In this document: positions 18,368-25,472 of the stretch, in pieces
How positions within the stretch are numbered: the stretch's first letter is position 1
Layout of the letters: each line of letters opens with the position of its first letter
NCBI RefSeq assembly: GCF_018326265.1
Contig: NZ_AP023360.1
Coordinates: forward strand, 3,711,501 to 3,775,500
Length of the DNA: 64,000 nucleotides
Direction of reading: 5' to 3'
From: Catellatospora sp. IY07-71
GTDB taxonomy: Bacteria; Actinomycetota; Actinomycetes; Mycobacteriales; Micromonosporaceae
Made by a program: the position numbers and the translations under genes
Notes under the pieces: generated by a model
What the model was told of the DNA's origin: nothing
What the model saw: the letters and a program-made list of their open reading frames with translations, nothing else
Database searches by the model: none

Positions 18368-18625
18368 CTACCGGTTGGCCTTGAGGATCGCCTTCGCCTC
18401 CTTGCTGGTGAGACCGAGTTCGTCCAGCAGGCGGCGCTGCGGGATCAGCAGCAGCCAGCCGACGCCCACCCCGAGCAGCGGCCCGAGCAGCGGGAAGTTG
18501 ATGCCCGCCATGATGAGTGCCACGGACAGCACGGCGATCACGGGCAGCGACAGCGCCAGCGAGATCATCAGGTTCCGGTGCGACCGGCGCAGCCGATCGA
18601 TGTCCGCCTGGCCGAGGGTACGCAT
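18368..18625 (-). CDS. Small two-span membrane protein
   Basis: 85-residue protein. N-terminal basic cytoplasmic stretch (ADIDRLRRSHRN), two adjacent membrane spans (LMISLALSLPVIAVLSVALIMAGI and LLGPLLGVGVGWLLLIP), and a cytoplasmic tail LLDELGLTSKEAKAILKANR. ATG 18625 has GGCGGGAG just upstream; the longer frame is low-complexity Arg-rich. No family recognised. It is divergent from the STAND ATPase gene, with a 287-base spacer in which no other feature was seen. Confidence 0.6.
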   Translation of the reverse strand: MRTLGQADIDRLRRSHRNLMISLALSLPVIAVLSVALIMAGINFPLLGPLLGVGVGWLLLIPQRRLLDELGLTSKEAKAILKANR

Positions 18626-18912
18626 GCTCCCGCCTTTCCTGCCGGATGCTCCGGCGATCCGCTTCCGCCGGGTGCGGCGCGGCCGGCGTGTGCACCGCCC
18701 GCTGCCTCCCACCCGCTGATGCGCCGACGTTAGGCACACACCACCCCGCCCGGCCGCCGCCGGACACCCGCCCGCGACCGTCCAACCAGGTCAGAACGTG
18801 GCGACAGCGCGCGGCGAAGGTCCCCGCTCCGGGCCGCTGCGGGGCCCGAGGGGCGTCCGCCCGGTCGCCTAGAATCGCTTTCGGACGGTGGCCGGGGGAG
18901 GAGTCGTACGGC

Positions 18913-21612
18913 ATGGCGCAGCCCTCGCAGAGCCACGACCCCGCCGACCCCCGGGCCGAGTTCGTGTCCGCGCTGCACAGGCTGCGCGGCAGGCTGCCCG
19001 ACGTGTCCGACGAGGTGCTCGCCCGGCGCGCCAGCGCCACCGCGCTGCCGTCGGGCCGCCGCGTCACCGTCAACGCCCGCCGGGTCGGCGAGTGGCTGAG
19101 CGGCCGCTCGGTGCCCCGCGACTTCGAGCAGGTCTTCGCGCTGGTGCGCGCGGTCGAGACGGCGGGCGGCGTGGCGGCGGGCAGCGCTCCGGGCCCGTCG
19201 GTCGAGGGCTGGCGGCGGCTGTGGCGCGCCGCGCACGAGCACCGTGCCCCGGCGCGTACCCCCACCGCGACCGCACCCGCCGCAGACCTGGTCGTCGGCC
19301 GCCCGCCCAGCGACGCCGCGTCGCTGCGGCGACGTCCCGAGCTGGCCGCCGCGATCGACGACGCGCTGGCAGACCCCGCCGTGCGCCAGGTCGTCCTCAC
19401 CGGCCCCGGCGGCTCCGGCAAGTCGCAGCTGGCCGCCGCGGCGTTCCACCGGGCACGCGGCAGCGGCGGCCTGTTCGCCTGGATCGGCGCGTCGTCGCGC
19501 CAGTCGGTGCTCACCGGGTATGCCCGGACCTGGCGGGCGCTTGCCGCGGGCCGCCACGAGCAGCCCGGCGCCCGTGCGCCCGACGGCTACGGCCATGACG
19601 AGGAGACCCAGGCCGACCTGCTGATCGCGTGGCTGCGCGCGGCACCGCAGCCGTGGCTGCTCGTGCTCGACGACGTCGACGACCCGGCGGACCTGGATGG
19701 CATGTGGCCGCTCGGCGACGCCGGACGCTGCGTGGTGACCACCCGGCGCCGCGACGCGGTGCTGCTCCGGCCGGAGTCCCGCCTGATCCCGGTCGGCATG
19801 TTCACCCCCGCCGAATCGGTCGCCTACCTCCGCAGCCGCCTCGCCGCGGACCCCGCAGCGGGCGGAGCCGGGCCCGACAGCACGCCGGCCGTACCCGACG
19901 CCGCGCTGCTCCGCGACTCCGACGTCGGCGCGGACGCCGAGCTGTCCTCCGGCCCCGACGACGAGCCGGCCGGGCTCGCCGCCGCCCTGGGTCACTTCCC
20001 GCTCGCCCTGTCGCAGGCGGCGGCATACCTCATCGACACCGGCACCCCGCTCGCGGAGTATCGGCGGCTGCTGGCCGACCGGCGCGAGCGGCTGGCCGAC
20101 CTGTTCCCGGCGTCCTCACCGGCGGACGGCCACGCCCGCACCGTCGCCGGGACCTGGCAGCTCGCCGCGCAGCGGGCGGCGGCACTGGCCAAGCCGGGCA
20201 CCGCGCAGCGTCTGCTCGAACTCGCCGCGCTGCCCGCCCCCACGGGGGTGCCCGAGCAGGTGCTGCTCACCGACGCGGCCTGTGCGTGGATCGGCGGCAC
20301 CCGCCGCGAGGCGTCCGCCGCGCTGCGCGCCCTGCACCGGCTCAGCCTGCTCACCCACGCCGACGGGGCGATCGCCATGCACGCGCTGGTGCAGCGGGCC
20401 GTCCGCGAGTCCGTCCCCGAGCCGGACCTGCCGCGCCTGGCCCGCGCCGCCGCGGACGCGCTGGAGCAGGCCTGGATCGCCGGAGTGGACCCGGCCGCGC
20501 TGTACGACAGCATCGAGGCGGTGCGCCGCGAGGCCGGTGAGCACCTCTGGCACGGCGGCATGCATCCCGTGCTGCGCCGCATCGGCGAGCACCTCAACCG
20601 GGTCGGCCGGGCCACGGCCGCCCTGGGCGAGGTCGAGGACCTGCTCCGCGAGGGCCGCACCCGGCTCGGCGACGAGCACCGCGACGTGCTGGTGCTGCGT
20701 ACGCAGGCCGCCGAGACGCGCGGGGACCTCGGCGACGCGGCCGGCGCCCTCGCCGAGCTGCGGGCGCTGCTCGCGGATGCGCGGCGTCTGCTGGGCGACG
20801 ACGATCCGGACACGCTGCAGGTCCGCCTGCACATCGCCCGGCAGCGCCTCGACCTGGGCGACCCGGCCGGTGCGCGGGATGAGCTGACCACGCTGTCCCA
20901 CGACGCCGCGCGGCTGGTCGGCGGCGAGCACCCCCTCACCCTGGCCACCCGGCGGTACGTCGCGCTGACGCTCGGCCTGGGCGGCGACCCGGCGGCCGCG
21001 CGCGACGCGTTCGCCCGGCTTGCCGAGGAGTCGTCGGCCCGCCGGGGCCCGGCGCATCCGGAGACCCTCAACCTGCTCGACTTCCTGGGCCGCTGGATCG
21101 GGGAGAGCGGCGACGCCGAGCAGGCCGTCGCGACCTACCAGCGGGCGGTCGCCGGGCTGGACGCCCTGGTCGGGCCGCTGCACCACGACACGCTGACGGC
21201 ACGCCACAATCTCGCGTACTGGCGCGGCCTCACCGGCCGGCACGACCTGGCCGTCGCGGAGTTCAGCGTCGCCGCCGCCGACGCCGTCCGGGCGATCGGC
21301 CCGCGCCACCCGACGACGCTGACCTTCCAGGCCAACCTCGCCTACTGGCGCGGCCTCGCGGGTGACCCGCAGCGCGGCATGACCGAGCTCGGTGACCTGC
21401 AGCCGGTCATCGACGAGGTGATGAGCCCGGTGCACCCCCGCGCCCTGCGCACCCGCCAGCAGCGCGCCGAGCTGCGCCACCGCGCGGGCGACCCGACCGG
21501 GGCGGGCGAGGAACTCACCGCGGTCCTGCGGGACATGCGGCAGGCGCTCGGCGACGCCCATCCCCGGACCCGCGAGGCCGCGGCACAGCTCGCCGCCTGG
21601 GACGCCGCCTGA
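18913..21612 (+). CDS. STAND-class NTPase with N-terminal regulatory domain and C-terminal TPRs
   Basis: 899-residue signal-transduction ATPase. Residues 10-110 form the helical N-terminal domain often found on actinobacterial STAND proteins (VSDEVLARRASATA...VNARRVGEWLSGRSVPRDFE). NB-ARC/STAND core follows: Walker A GPGGSGKS (164-171), Walker B LLVLDDVDD (~250), RCVVTTRRRDA sensor, and a winged-helix region with LPLALSQAAAYLIDTG. From about 560 to the end are tandem TPRs (HHDTLTARHNLAYWRGLTG; HPTTLTFQANLAYWRGLAG). STAND proteins oligomerise on ligand binding; some are regulators and others phage-defence sensors. No effector such as a nuclease or protease is fused here. ATG 18913 follows GGGGGAGGAG. 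Confidence 0.85.
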   Translation: MAQPSQSHDPADPRAEFVSALHRLRGRLPDVSDEVLARRASATALPSGRRVTVNARRVGEWLSGRSVPRDFEQVFALVRAVETAGGVAAGSAPGPSVEGWRRLWRAAHEHRAPARTPTATAPAADLVVGRPPSDAASLRRRPELAAAIDDALADPAVRQVVLTGPGGSGKSQLAAAAFHRARGSGGLFAWIGASSRQSVLTGYARTWRALAAGRHEQPGARAPDGYGHDEETQADLLIAWLRAAPQPWLLVLDDVDDPADLDGMWPLGDAGRCVVTTRRRDAVLLRPESRLIPVGMFTPAESVAYLRSRLAADPAAGGAGPDSTPAVPDAALLRDSDVGADAELSSGPDDEPAGLAAALGHFPLALSQAAAYLIDTGTPLAEYRRLLADRRERLADLFPASSPADGHARTVAGTWQLAAQRAAALAKPGTAQRLLELAALPAPTGVPEQVLLTDAACAWIGGTRREASAALRALHRLSLLTHADGAIAMHALVQRAVRESVPEPDLPRLARAAADALEQAWIAGVDPAALYDSIEAVRREAGEHLWHGGMHPVLRRIGEHLNRVGRATAALGEVEDLLREGRTRLGDEHRDVLVLRTQAAETRGDLGDAAGALAELRALLADARRLLGDDDPDTLQVRLHIARQRLDLGDPAGARDELTTLSHDAARLVGGEHPLTLATRRYVALTLGLGGDPAAARDAFARLAEESSARRGPAHPETLNLLDFLGRWIGESGDAEQAVATYQRAVAGLDALVGPLHHDTLTARHNLAYWRGLTGRHDLAVAEFSVAAADAVRAIGPRHPTTLTFQANLAYWRGLAGDPQRGMTELGDLQPVIDEVMSPVHPRALRTRQQRAELRHRAGDPTGAGEELTAVLRDMRQALGDAHPRTREAAAQLAAWDAA

Positions 21613-21660
21613 CCTGGCCGCCCGTCCGGGATGTCGGTGACCGCCCGTAGGGTCGGCCGT

Positions 21661-22353
21661 ATGGCATCCGCACCGATCATTCTCGTGCCCGGCTTCTGGC
21701 TCGGCGGCTGGGCCTGGGACGACGTCGCCGCCCGGCTCCGCGCCGACGGGCACGAGGTCACCGCGCTCACGCTCCCGGGACTGGAGCCGGCCGACGCCGA
21801 CCGGGCCGCGGTCAGCCTCGCCGACCACATCGACGCGATCTGCGACGCGGTGCAGGCCGCGGGCCGGCCGGTGCTGCTCGCGGTGCACTCCGGCGCCGGG
21901 GTCCCCGGCTACGCCGCCACCGACCGGCTGCCCGGCCTGATCGCGGCGATGGTCTACGTCGACTCGGGTCCGGCGACCGGGGCACTCGACGCGGGCTTCG
22001 ACGGCGTGGAGCAGCCGCTGCCCACCGACGACTTCGCCGGGCTCAGCCCGGAGCAGCTGGCGGTGTTCCGGGAGCGCGCGGTGCCCGAGCCCGGCGCGGC
22101 GCTGCGCGAGGCCCCGCCCCGGCCGGCGAACGACGCCCGGCTGGACGTCCCGAGCACGGTGATCTGCACATCGATGACCTCTGCCCAGATCAAGGCCGGG
22201 GTCGCCGACGGTGTGCCCTGGCTGGCCGGCCTCGCCGACCTGCGTGACGTCACCTACCTGGACCTGCCCACGAGTCACTGGCCCATGTGGACTCGCCCGG
22301 CCGACCTGGCCGCGCTCCTCGGCGACCTCGCCCACCGCGCCGCCGCGCACTGA
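21661..22353 (+). CDS. Alpha/beta hydrolase
   Basis: 230-residue alpha/beta-hydrolase-fold protein. N-terminal IILVPGFWLGGWAWDDVA carries the oxyanion strand. The nucleophile elbow is VHSGAGVPG, and the likely catalytic His is in LPTSHWPMWTRPADLAALL near the C-terminus. It resembles the HNL/MenH-like esterase group (salicylate esterase-like). Substrate unknown. It begins 48 bases after the STAND gene on the same strand, so co-transcription is possible. Confidence 0.82.
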   Translation: MASAPIILVPGFWLGGWAWDDVAARLRADGHEVTALTLPGLEPADADRAAVSLADHIDAICDAVQAAGRPVLLAVHSGAGVPGYAATDRLPGLIAAMVYVDSGPATGALDAGFDGVEQPLPTDDFAGLSPEQLAVFRERAVPEPGAALREAPPRPANDARLDVPSTVICTSMTSAQIKAGVADGVPWLAGLADLRDVTYLDLPTSHWPMWTRPADLAALLGDLAHRAAAH

Positions 22354-22415
22354 CCCCCCGCGCCCCCTTCGGTCCACGCCCACCGGGAACCCCGCACGTC
22401 CCTCACCCGAGCGGC

Positions 22416-22604
22416 CTGCAGTTTCGGGGAAACCGCACCCACCCCAGCCGAGGGGTCTGCAGTTTCGGGGATACCACACCCACCCCGTCTTGGCGGGCGG
22501 CAGCTCCCCGAAAACGCACCTACCGCACCGGAGGGCGTTGCAGTTTCGGGGAAACTGCACCAAAAGCGTGCGAATGGGCTGCAGTTTCCCCGAAACTGCA
22601 GCCC
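22416..22604. repeat. Cluster of five TTTCGGGGAAA-family palindromic repeats
   Basis: Copies at 22416-22437, 22457-22478, ~22499-22516 (inverted and degenerate), 22539-22559 (perfect palindromic unit TGCAGTTTCGGGGAAACTGCA without its first base) and 22576-22604 (arms of 13 bases around CCC). They fill the space between two convergent genes. The spacing is irregular and orientation mixed, so this is not a CRISPR array. The same core forms the arms at 5321-5390. Likely REP-like elements that also act as terminators. Confidence 0.85.
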
Positions 22605-22624
22605 ACGCGAGGCCGGCGGGGTGC

Positions 22625-23491
22625 TCAGACCGCGTCGGCGAGGGCCTGGTACTCCTCGTCGGTCAGGCGGATCTCGGCGGCGGCGACGTTCTCCTCCAGG
22701 TGGGACACCTTGGAGGTGCCGGGGATCGGCAGCATCACCGGCGAGCGGCGCAGCAGCCACGCCAGCGCCAGCTGCGCCGGGGAGGCGCCGTGCTGCTCGG
22801 CCGCCGTGGCCAGCGGGCCGCCGGGCCGGGCCAGCTCGCCGGTCGCGATCGGGAACCACGGGATGAACCCCAGATTCTCCCTCTCGCAGTGGCCGAGCAC
22901 GTCCTCGGCGCCGCGGTTGGCGATGTTGTACAGGTTCTGCACGCTCACGATCGTGGCGAGCTTGCGGCACTGCTCGATCTGCTCGACCGACACCTCGGAC
23001 AGCCCGATGTGCCGGATCTTGCCCTCCTGCTGCAGCAGCACCAGCTCGCCGATCTGGTCCTCCAGCGGCACCTTCGCGTCGATGCGGTGCAGCTGGTAGA
23101 GGTCGATACGCTCCAGGCCCAGGTGGCGCAGGCTCAGCTCGCACTGCTGGCGCAGGTACTCCGGGCGAGCCAGCGGGCGCCAGTCGTCCGGCCCGGCACG
23201 GGTCAGCCCGCCCTTGGTCGCGATGACCAGCCCGTCCGGGTACGGGTGCAGCGCCTTCTTGATCAGCATCTCGCTGACGAAGGGGCCGTAGGAGTCGGCG
23301 GTGTCGATGAGGTCGACGCCCAGCTCGACGGCGCGGCGCAGGACGCGCACGGCCTCGTCCGGGTCGGCCGGGTCGCCCCAGATGCCGGGGCCGGTCAGCT
23401 GCATCGCGCCGTAACCGAGCCGGGCGACGTCGAGATCGCCGCCGATCGTGAAGCGGCCGGCGGCCGCCGCGGGAAGGGTCTGCGTGGTCAT
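22625..23491 (-). CDS. Aldo/keto reductase
   Basis: 288-residue NADPH-dependent aldo/keto reductase with the (beta/alpha)8 barrel signatures. [10 protein letters not shown] at the start; catalytic Asp and Tyr in [17 protein letters not shown]; catalytic Lys in VIATKGGL; the His in YQLHRID; and a C-terminal [21 protein letters not shown] nucleotide-binding segment. Probably reduces small aldehydes or ketones. GAGGAG lies 5 bases before the ATG. Monocistronic, flanked by the repeat cluster downstream and a hairpin upstream. Confidence 0.9.
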   Translation of the reverse strand: MTTQTLPAAAAGRFTIGGDLDVARLGYGAMQLTGPGIWGDPADPDEAVRVLRRAVELGVDLIDTADSYGPFVSEMLIKKALHPYPDGLVIATKGGLTRAGPDDWRPLARPEYLRQQCELSLRHLGLERIDLYQLHRIDAKVPLEDQIGELVLLQQEGKIRHIGLSEVSVEQIEQCRKLATIVSVQNLYNIANRGAEDVLGHCERENLGFIPWFPIATGELARPGGPLATAAEQHGASPAQLALAWLLRRSPVMLPIPGTSKVSHLEENVAAAEIRLTDEEYQALADAV

Positions 23492-23582
23492 CGTCGCTCC
23501 TCGCCTCGTGCTGGGGAGGGTCTGGCCCGCAGCTCAGCCTATCGGCCGGGGTGCCCGCCCGCGGCGGTTCGGGCAGTCGAGG

Positions 23583-23616
23583 GGGCCGTCCCACCCGGGC
23601 AGGGGCGGGACGGCCC
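23583..23616 (-). terminator. Hairpin terminator of the GH64 gene
   Basis: GGGCCGTCCC (23583-23592) pairs perfectly with GGGACGGCCC (23607-23616), 19 bases after the glucanase stop. Confidence 0.75.
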
Positions 23617-23634
23617 GTGGCCGCGCGAGCTGGA

Positions 23635-25287
23635 TCAGGGCTGCGCGACCAGGCGGAACGACTGCGCGCCCGTGCCGTTGCAGGTGTACTGCACGAGCTG
23701 GACGCTGTCGGCGGTGGACGCGGCGGGCACGTCGACGCACTTGCCGCTGTGCCGCGCCGTGAAGTGGTAGTACCCGCTGCCTTCGGAGACGGGCAGCCAC
23801 TGCTGGTTGTTGCCGCCGCCGTACGCCCACAGGTGCAGCACCGCGTTGTCGGCGGTCGACACCCCGCTGACGTCGATGACCTGCGCCGGGTTGTTGCGGT
23901 TCTCGATCCGCACGTAGCCGTTGCTGGTCGGGGTGAACCGGAACTGCTGGGCGTAGCTGTTGTTGCAGGTGTACTGCTGGATGGCGGTGCCGTTGGCGGT
24001 GCCCGACGAGCGCGCGTCCACGCACTTGTTGCTGGTCTTGTTGACCACGCTGTACCAGGTCGTCGACGAGATGGGACCGCCCGGCGTGCCGCCCGACCCG
24101 AACGGGCTCAGGATGATGCTCGCCGAGCGCGGGTCGCCGTCGTGCACCAGCGACTCGAACGCGCCGACGTCGTCGAACGCGAACGCGTACGCCTTGCCGT
24201 CCACCATGTTCGCGTGGATGATCTTGGCGTACTGGTTGGTCGGGCTGTTCTGGTAGAACTGCGCCGCGTTGGTGCTCGGCTGGGTGTCGACGGTGCCGAG
24301 CGTGCCGCGGTTGAGCGCGGCGCACAGCGTGCGCGCGATCGGGCCGACGACCAGGTCGTTGGGCGCCTGCAGGTTGCCGTCGCAGCCCCACACGTGGGCG
24401 CTGGTCGGCTTGTTGAACGAGGCGACCTGCTGGCCCGCGCTGTTGGTGAAGTTCATGACGTTGCCGCTGGTCCGCCCGAAGTAGCGGGTGTTGGGCTGGT
24501 CGGTGAACGGCACCACGGTCAGCGTCTTGCTCGTGTACGCGTTCCACGCGGAGGTGATGTAGCTGTCCAGGTACGTGGTGCTGAACAGCCCGGCCCCGGC
24601 GGCCTTGCCCGGTGCGAGCACCCGCAGCACGGTGCCGTCGGAGCGGGTGTAGACGGTGTTCGCCCAGCCGGACTGCGCCTTGATCTGGTTGATCACGTTG
24701 TTGCGGCCGTTGGAGACCACGTCGCCGGTGCGCTTGGTGGCGCCGGACGCGCCGGTCACGGTGACGGCGTGCGGGATGGCGAACATGTCCACCTGCGAGC
24801 TGTTGAGCCACAGGCCCGCGTCGTTGTAGGTGAACTCGCTCCAGTCGAACAGGATGTTGTAGTTCGCGTCGCCGGACGCCCACGGCGCGGGCTGCACCAG
24901 GCCGTCGGGGGTGAGGAAGAACTTGAGCTTCTCACCCATGGAGAAGTACGCCCGGCCGGAGAAGCCGCGCGGGAACCGGACGGTGGTGCTGCCGCCGTTG
25001 CCGGGACCGGCGATCGCCACGTCGGGGGCGGGGGAGGGCGGGAGCTGCCCGCCGGTCCACGGCGTGAACGCACCGGCCGCGTTGACATAGCCGAGCCGGC
25101 CGCTGCTGAGCTGGATGCCGATGACGTAGACCCAGACGGCCTCGCTGCGGCCGGTGTTGTTGGTGATGGTGACGGGGAGCGGATCGGGTCCGATCGCCGC
25201 GGCGGGCGCCGCGGACGCGGCGACGGCCGCGGGCACGGCCAGCGCCAGTGCGGCTAGCGCGCCGCAGACCCTTTTTCGGGTACGCAT
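23635..25287 (-). CDS. Secreted GH64 beta-1,3-glucanase with ricin-type lectin domain
   Basis: 550-residue secreted enzyme. Signal peptide to about residue 31 (AAPAAAIG). The thaumatin-like GH64 catalytic domain covers ~35-415 with Glu151 (FDWSEFTYN) and Asp167 (NSSQVDMFAIP); their 16-residue spacing equals that of the catalytic Glu/Asp pair known in laminaripentaose-producing GH64 enzymes. A short linker leads to a ricin-type beta-trefoil (~420-550) with three QxW-like repeats (QQFRFTP, NQQWLPV, AQSFRLV), which would bind glycan. It likely attacks fungal cell walls. Expression should be controlled by the two GAGAGCGCTCTC operators in its promoter. The trefoil is nearly identical in DNA to that of the ThuA-like protein. 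Confidence 0.92.
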   Translation of the reverse strand: MRTRKRVCGALAALALAVPAAVAASAAPAAAIGPDPLPVTITNNTGRSEAVWVYVIGIQLSSGRLGYVNAAGAFTPWTGGQLPPSPAPDVAIAGPGNGGSTTVRFPRGFSGRAYFSMGEKLKFFLTPDGLVQPAPWASGDANYNILFDWSEFTYNDAGLWLNSSQVDMFAIPHAVTVTGASGATKRTGDVVSNGRNNVINQIKAQSGWANTVYTRSDGTVLRVLAPGKAAGAGLFSTTYLDSYITSAWNAYTSKTLTVVPFTDQPNTRYFGRTSGNVMNFTNSAGQQVASFNKPTSAHVWGCDGNLQAPNDLVVGPIARTLCAALNRGTLGTVDTQPSTNAAQFYQNSPTNQYAKIIHANMVDGKAYAFAFDDVGAFESLVHDGDPRSASIILSPFGSGGTPGGPISSTTWYSVVNKTSNKCVDARSSGTANGTAIQQYTCNNSYAQQFRFTPTSNGYVRIENRNNPAQVIDVSGVSTADNAVLHLWAYGGGNNQQWLPVSEGSGYYHFTARHSGKCVDVPAASTADSVQLVQYTCNGTGAQSFRLVAQP

Positions 25288-25381
25288 GAAGAGCCCTCGC
25301 TTCCGGGAGTGGGACGGGGTTCAGGGCGCCGCCCGGTGGGCTTGCCGGGCGGGTGTTCGCTGCCGCAGCGGGCCCGGCTGC

Positions 25382-25440
25382 GAGAGCGCTCTCGTCCAGA
25401 GAGCGCTCTCACGTTACGGCCACGAAACGCCCACCGTCAA
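25382..25440 (-). promoter_or_regulatory. GH64 promoter with tandem LacI-family operators
   Basis: On the minus strand -35 TTGACG (25440-25435), 18-base spacer, -10 TAACGT (25416-25411), then immediately two copies of the palindrome GAGAGCGCTCTC (25399-25410 and 25382-25393, centres 17 bases apart). The sites cover the transcription start and leader, a classic repressor position. AGCGCT-centred palindromes are typical of LacI-family regulators of glucan use such as CebR of Streptomyces. Confidence 0.8.
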
Positions 25441-25472
25441 TGGACGGCGGGCGTCTCGCTCTGCCGCGCTGG

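Noticed and set aside
15785-18733. 982-codon plus-strand frame across the GGDEF-EAL and VOC genes
   Set aside because: Arg/Pro-rich low-complexity translation in the wrong frame; the frame at 15753 has complete GGDEF and EAL motifs.
18913-21612. STAND ATPase as a phage-defence (Avs-like) protein
   Set aside because: No effector domain is fused and no defence genes adjoin; the architecture is common among actinobacterial regulators, so a defence role is not claimed.
22416-22604. CRISPR-like array of repeated units
   Set aside because: Spacing is irregular, units are themselves palindromic and occur in both orientations, no cas genes nearby.
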